DNA of 9,480 nucleotides from Acidobacteriota bacterium (GTDB lineage: Bacteria; Acidobacteriota; Blastocatellia; Pyrinomonadales; Pyrinomonadaceae). Every line of letters begins with the position of its first letter. The stretch's first letter is position 1. The stretch covers positions 1-9,480 of the forward strand of contig JAFBAJ010000763.1 in assembly GCA_019247865.1 (NCBI GenBank). Direction: 5' to 3'. Made by a program: the position numbers and the translations under genes. Under the pieces are notes generated by a model. It saw only the letters and a program-made list of their open reading frames with translations. It was not told where the DNA came from and ran no database searches. Below are positions 7,556-9,480 of the stretch, piece after piece.

Positions 7556-7577
7556 GTCAGCGCAGCCTCGAATGCGC

Positions 7578-8645
7578 TCAGTAGCTGTAGAACATTTTTT
7601 GAATATCCTCGCGGCTGCGCTGTTTGAGCAGCGCGAGCGAGAGCAGAATCCGCGCCTTTTGAGGATTGAGCTCATCCGAAGCGATGAATCCCATCTCATC
7701 GTCATTCACTTCCACATTGCGTCCGACCGAGCCGGTCGCCACGCGGCTGCTTCGGACGACCATCACGCCCTTCTTCGCGGCGCGCGCAGCAGCTTCCAGC
7801 GCAGCCTTGTTCATGTTGCCGTTGCCGACGCCGGCGATGACGATGCCCTTCGCGCCAGCGGCCACAGAGGCGTCGATCAGGTCGGCCGGCATATCTGCGC
7901 AGCCGAAGATGATGTCCACGCGCGGCAGTTGATTCACGTTCTCGATGTCGAGCTCGCTCGCCGTCGTGTGTTTCCAGACAGGAGTGTTGTAGAAATCGTT
8001 CTTGCCGTAGTTGGCTGTGCCCACCACGCCCCGCAGTGGAGACATGAAAGTCTGCACGGCCGTCGTGCTCGTTTTCGTCAGAGAATGCGCCGCGTGAATC
8101 CAATCGTTCATCACGACCAGCACGCCGCGGCCTTTCGCCTGTGGATCGACGGCGACGCCGACGGCGTTGTACAGGTTCAGCGGCCCGTCCGCGCTGACGG
8201 CCGTCGAGGGGCGCATCGAACCGACCATCACGACGGGCTTGTCGCTCTTCACCACCAGGTTCAGAAAGAAGGCCGTCTCTTCCATCGTATCGGTGCCGTG
8301 CGTGACGACGATGCCGTCCACGTCATTACGAGCCAGCAGCTCGTTGATGCGCCGCGCCAGAGTGAGCATGATGTCAAAAGAGATGTCCTGCGAGCCGACG
8401 TTGGAGATCTGCTCGCCTTTGACGTTCGCCAGCTCCCTGACGCCCGGAACGGCGGCGAGCATCGAGTCAATCGTCACCGCCCCGGAGGTGTAGCCGGCCT
8501 GCGTGCCGGTCGCGGCGGCTCCGGCGATGGTTCCGCCGGTCGCGAGAATCACGATCTGTGGCTTCTTCGCCTGTCCGGCGACGTACTGCGCACAGGCGAT
8601 GGCGAGAAGCAAAGGAAGAAGAAATCTGAGTTTGTCCGGCTTCAT
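7578..8645 (-). CDS. ansB: Type II (periplasmic) L-asparaginase
   Basis: A 355-residue enzyme that hydrolyses L-asparagine to L-aspartate and ammonia. A signal peptide covers about residues 1-25 (KPDKLRF, then LLPLLLAIACAQYVAG), giving a mature length near the usual 326 residues of E. coli AnsB. The catalytic set is complete: ATGGTIAG (35-42, nucleophile Thr39), Tyr52 in GYTSG, substrate-binding Ser85 in GSQD, HGTDTMEET (116-124, Thr118 and Asp119) and Lys191 in LTKT. MVGSMRPSTAVSADGPLNLYNA and the ending ASDELNPQKARILLSLAL also match the type II family closely. The ATG at 8645 has AGGAG (8659-8655) 9 nt upstream. It sits between pflA (52 nt upstream) and the Dcu carrier (22 nt downstream). 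The pairing suggests periplasmic deamidation followed by aspartate uptake, as in anaerobic use of AnsB in other bacteria. Minor glutaminase activity cannot be judged from sequence. Confidence 0.96.
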   Translation of the reverse strand: MKPDKLRFLLPLLLAIACAQYVAGQAKKPQIVILATGGTIAGAAATGTQAGYTSGAVTIDSMLAAVPGVRELANVKGEQISNVGSQDISFDIMLTLARRINELLARNDVDGIVVTHGTDTMEETAFFLNLVVKSDKPVVMVGSMRPSTAVSADGPLNLYNAVGVAVDPQAKGRGVLVVMNDWIHAAHSLTKTSTTAVQTFMSPLRGVVGTANYGKNDFYNTPVWKHTTASELDIENVNQLPRVDIIFGCADMPADLIDASVAAGAKGIVIAGVGNGNMNKAALEAAARAAKKGVMVVRSSRVATGSVGRNVEVNDDEMGFIASDELNPQKARILLSLALLKQRSREDIQKMFYSY

Positions 8646-8667
8646 GATCTGTCTCTCCTGCGAATGT

Positions 8668-8685
8668 GTGAAGCGAGAGCTTCAC
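8668..8685 (-). other. Perfect 7-bp hairpin between pflA and ansB
   Basis: The minus strand reads GTGAAGC-TCTC-GCTTCAC, a perfect 7-bp stem with a four-base loop. Flanking TGT and ACA could extend it across a four-base bulge. It lies 12 nt after the pflA stop and 8 nt before the ansB Shine-Dalgarno sequence. There is no U-run after it on this strand, so it does not look like a terminator. On the plus strand it carries a GAGA tetraloop and a T7 run begins 7 nt later, but no plus-strand gene needs ending there. A role in mRNA processing or in setting the pflA/ansB ratio is possible. Confidence 0.45.
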
Positions 8686-8697
8686 GGTTACATTTTT

Positions 8698-9462
8698 TTA
8701 ATAGGCTTTCAGTCCTTCGGCCTGAAAGATCGCACAGGCGCGTTTGATCGCTTCGGGCCTCGGCGGCGACACGTCCTCTAAGGTGTAATCGAGTCCGAGT
8801 TCGCTCCATTTGTATCGCCCCATCTGGTGAAAGGGCAGCACGTCCACGCGCTCGACGTTGCCCAGACCGGCGACAAAACGCGCGAGCTGTGCGATCTCTT
8901 CCTCGTCGTCGCTCCAACCCGGCACAAAGACGTAACGCAGCCAGACCGGTCTCCTGTGCTCGGCCAGACGCCGCGCGAAATCCAGTGTCGGCTTGAGCTC
9001 TTTTCCGGTGAGCAGGCGGTGGCGGTCCGGGCTCCACGATTTGATATCGAGCAACACCAGATCGATCTTCTCCAGCTCCTCGTCGGTCAGCCGGTCGCCG
9101 AGATAGCCATTGGTATCGAGCGCGGTGTGGATGCCCATCTCCCGCGCGGCGTCGAAGAGACGCACGGCGAAACGATCCTGCATCAGAGGCTCGCCGCCGC
9201 TCAGGGTGAAGCCGCCCGACATGATCTTCAATCCATGACGATACTTGCGCAGCTCCTCCATCGCGCTCTCCAGCGTCACGGGCATGCCGTGCGTCATGCT
9301 CCACGTGTCCGGGTTGTGGCAGTAAAGACAACGCCAGAGACATCCGGCCGTCCACCCGACGACGCGCACGCCCGGCCCGTCCACCGTCGAGCCCGTGGTG
9401 AACGAATGCAGAAAACCCATGTCTCCTGTTTCCAGCGCTCTTTTGACAGCCGATTCAGGCAT
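8698..9462 (-). CDS. pflA: Pyruvate formate-lyase activating enzyme (radical SAM)
   Basis: A 254-residue cytosolic radical-SAM enzyme. It uses a [4Fe-4S] cluster and S-adenosylmethionine to install the glycyl radical on pyruvate formate-lyase, which splits pyruvate to acetyl-CoA and formate without oxygen. Seen: FTTGSTVDGPGVR (21-33), the cluster motif C41LWRC45LYC48 with HNPDTW after it, SGGEPL (88-93), DTNGYL (116-121), LVLLDIKSW and RYVFVPGWSDDEEE. It lacks the extra cysteine-rich ferredoxin-like insert of activases for other glycyl radical enzymes, which supports the PFL-type assignment. The C-terminal PFHQMGRYKWSELG also parallels E. coli PflA. The start is uncertain: ATG 9462 has no clear ribosome site and the frame stays open to the window edge. 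Met15, where homology begins, has AGGAG only 2 nt upstream. A pflB gene would be expected upstream, outside the window. Confidence 0.92.
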   Translation of the reverse strand: MPESAVKRALETGDMGFLHSFTTGSTVDGPGVRVVGWTAGCLWRCLYCHNPDTWSMTHGMPVTLESAMEELRKYRHGLKIMSGGFTLSGGEPLMQDRFAVRLFDAAREMGIHTALDTNGYLGDRLTDEELEKIDLVLLDIKSWSPDRHRLLTGKELKPTLDFARRLAEHRRPVWLRYVFVPGWSDDEEEIAQLARFVAGLGNVERVDVLPFHQMGRYKWSELGLDYTLEDVSPPRPEAIKRACAIFQAEGLKAY

Positions 9463-9480
9463 CCCGCGGCTCTGATTCGT

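Noticed and set aside
7556..7705. N-terminal 50-residue extension of the Dcu carrier
   Set aside because: It lies inside the asparaginase gene, has a Ser/Arg/Cys-rich composition unlike a membrane carrier, and known Dcu proteins begin at the internal ATG (7555).
7464..8747. Plus-strand open frame of 427 codons
   Set aside because: It is antisense to the asparaginase, whose catalytic motifs are intact, and its translation is Arg/His/Asp-rich with no recognisable domain. High GC content keeps such antisense frames open.

Overview
The window looks like a chromosomal stretch from a GC-rich Gram-negative bacterium. The best fit is an Acidobacteriota member, possibly Blastocatellia-like. The main reason is a 1061-residue TonB-dependent receptor of the 'Oar-like' type (a carboxypeptidase-regulatory-like domain, then plug and barrel), a class greatly expanded in that phylum. 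Periplasmic asparaginase and outer-membrane export signals confirm a two-membrane cell. The taxonomic call is inference from gene style, not from a marker gene.

All six genes lie on the minus strand, so transcription runs from high to low coordinates. Upstream block (9462 to 5069): pyruvate formate-lyase activase (pflA), secreted type II L-asparaginase (ansB), a DcuA/DcuB-family C4-dicarboxylate carrier, and a Ca2+/H+ exchanger of the CaCA family. The gaps are 52, 22 and 18 nt, each later gene has its own Shine-Dalgarno sequence, and this is probably one operon. A coherent reading is anaerobic asparagine use. Asparagine is deamidated in the periplasm, aspartate is imported by the Dcu carrier (typically against succinate), and carbon flow is tied to formate-producing fermentation through PflA. 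The cation exchanger is an unexpected fourth member.

A 408-nt gap (4661-5068) separates the two blocks. It has GC-rich hairpins just after the exchanger gene, an AT-rich promoter-like part, and a leader before the receptor gene that can be folded by eye into nested long-range stems. One leader segment could pair either with the upstream stem or with the receptor's Shine-Dalgarno sequence, so this is a candidate cis-regulatory RNA.

Downstream block (4660 to 1): the TonB-dependent receptor, followed after a single base (TAA-G-ATG) by a sensor histidine kinase whose N-terminal half is a periplasmic ABC-type substrate-binding domain. The kinase runs off the left edge before its ATP-binding domain. 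The tight junction suggests translational coupling, so the receptor may import, and the kinase detect, the same or a related small molecule. That link is inference.

Long plus-strand open frames across the genes are antisense shadows from high GC content. No RNA genes, insertion sequences, CRISPR arrays or phage genes were seen.
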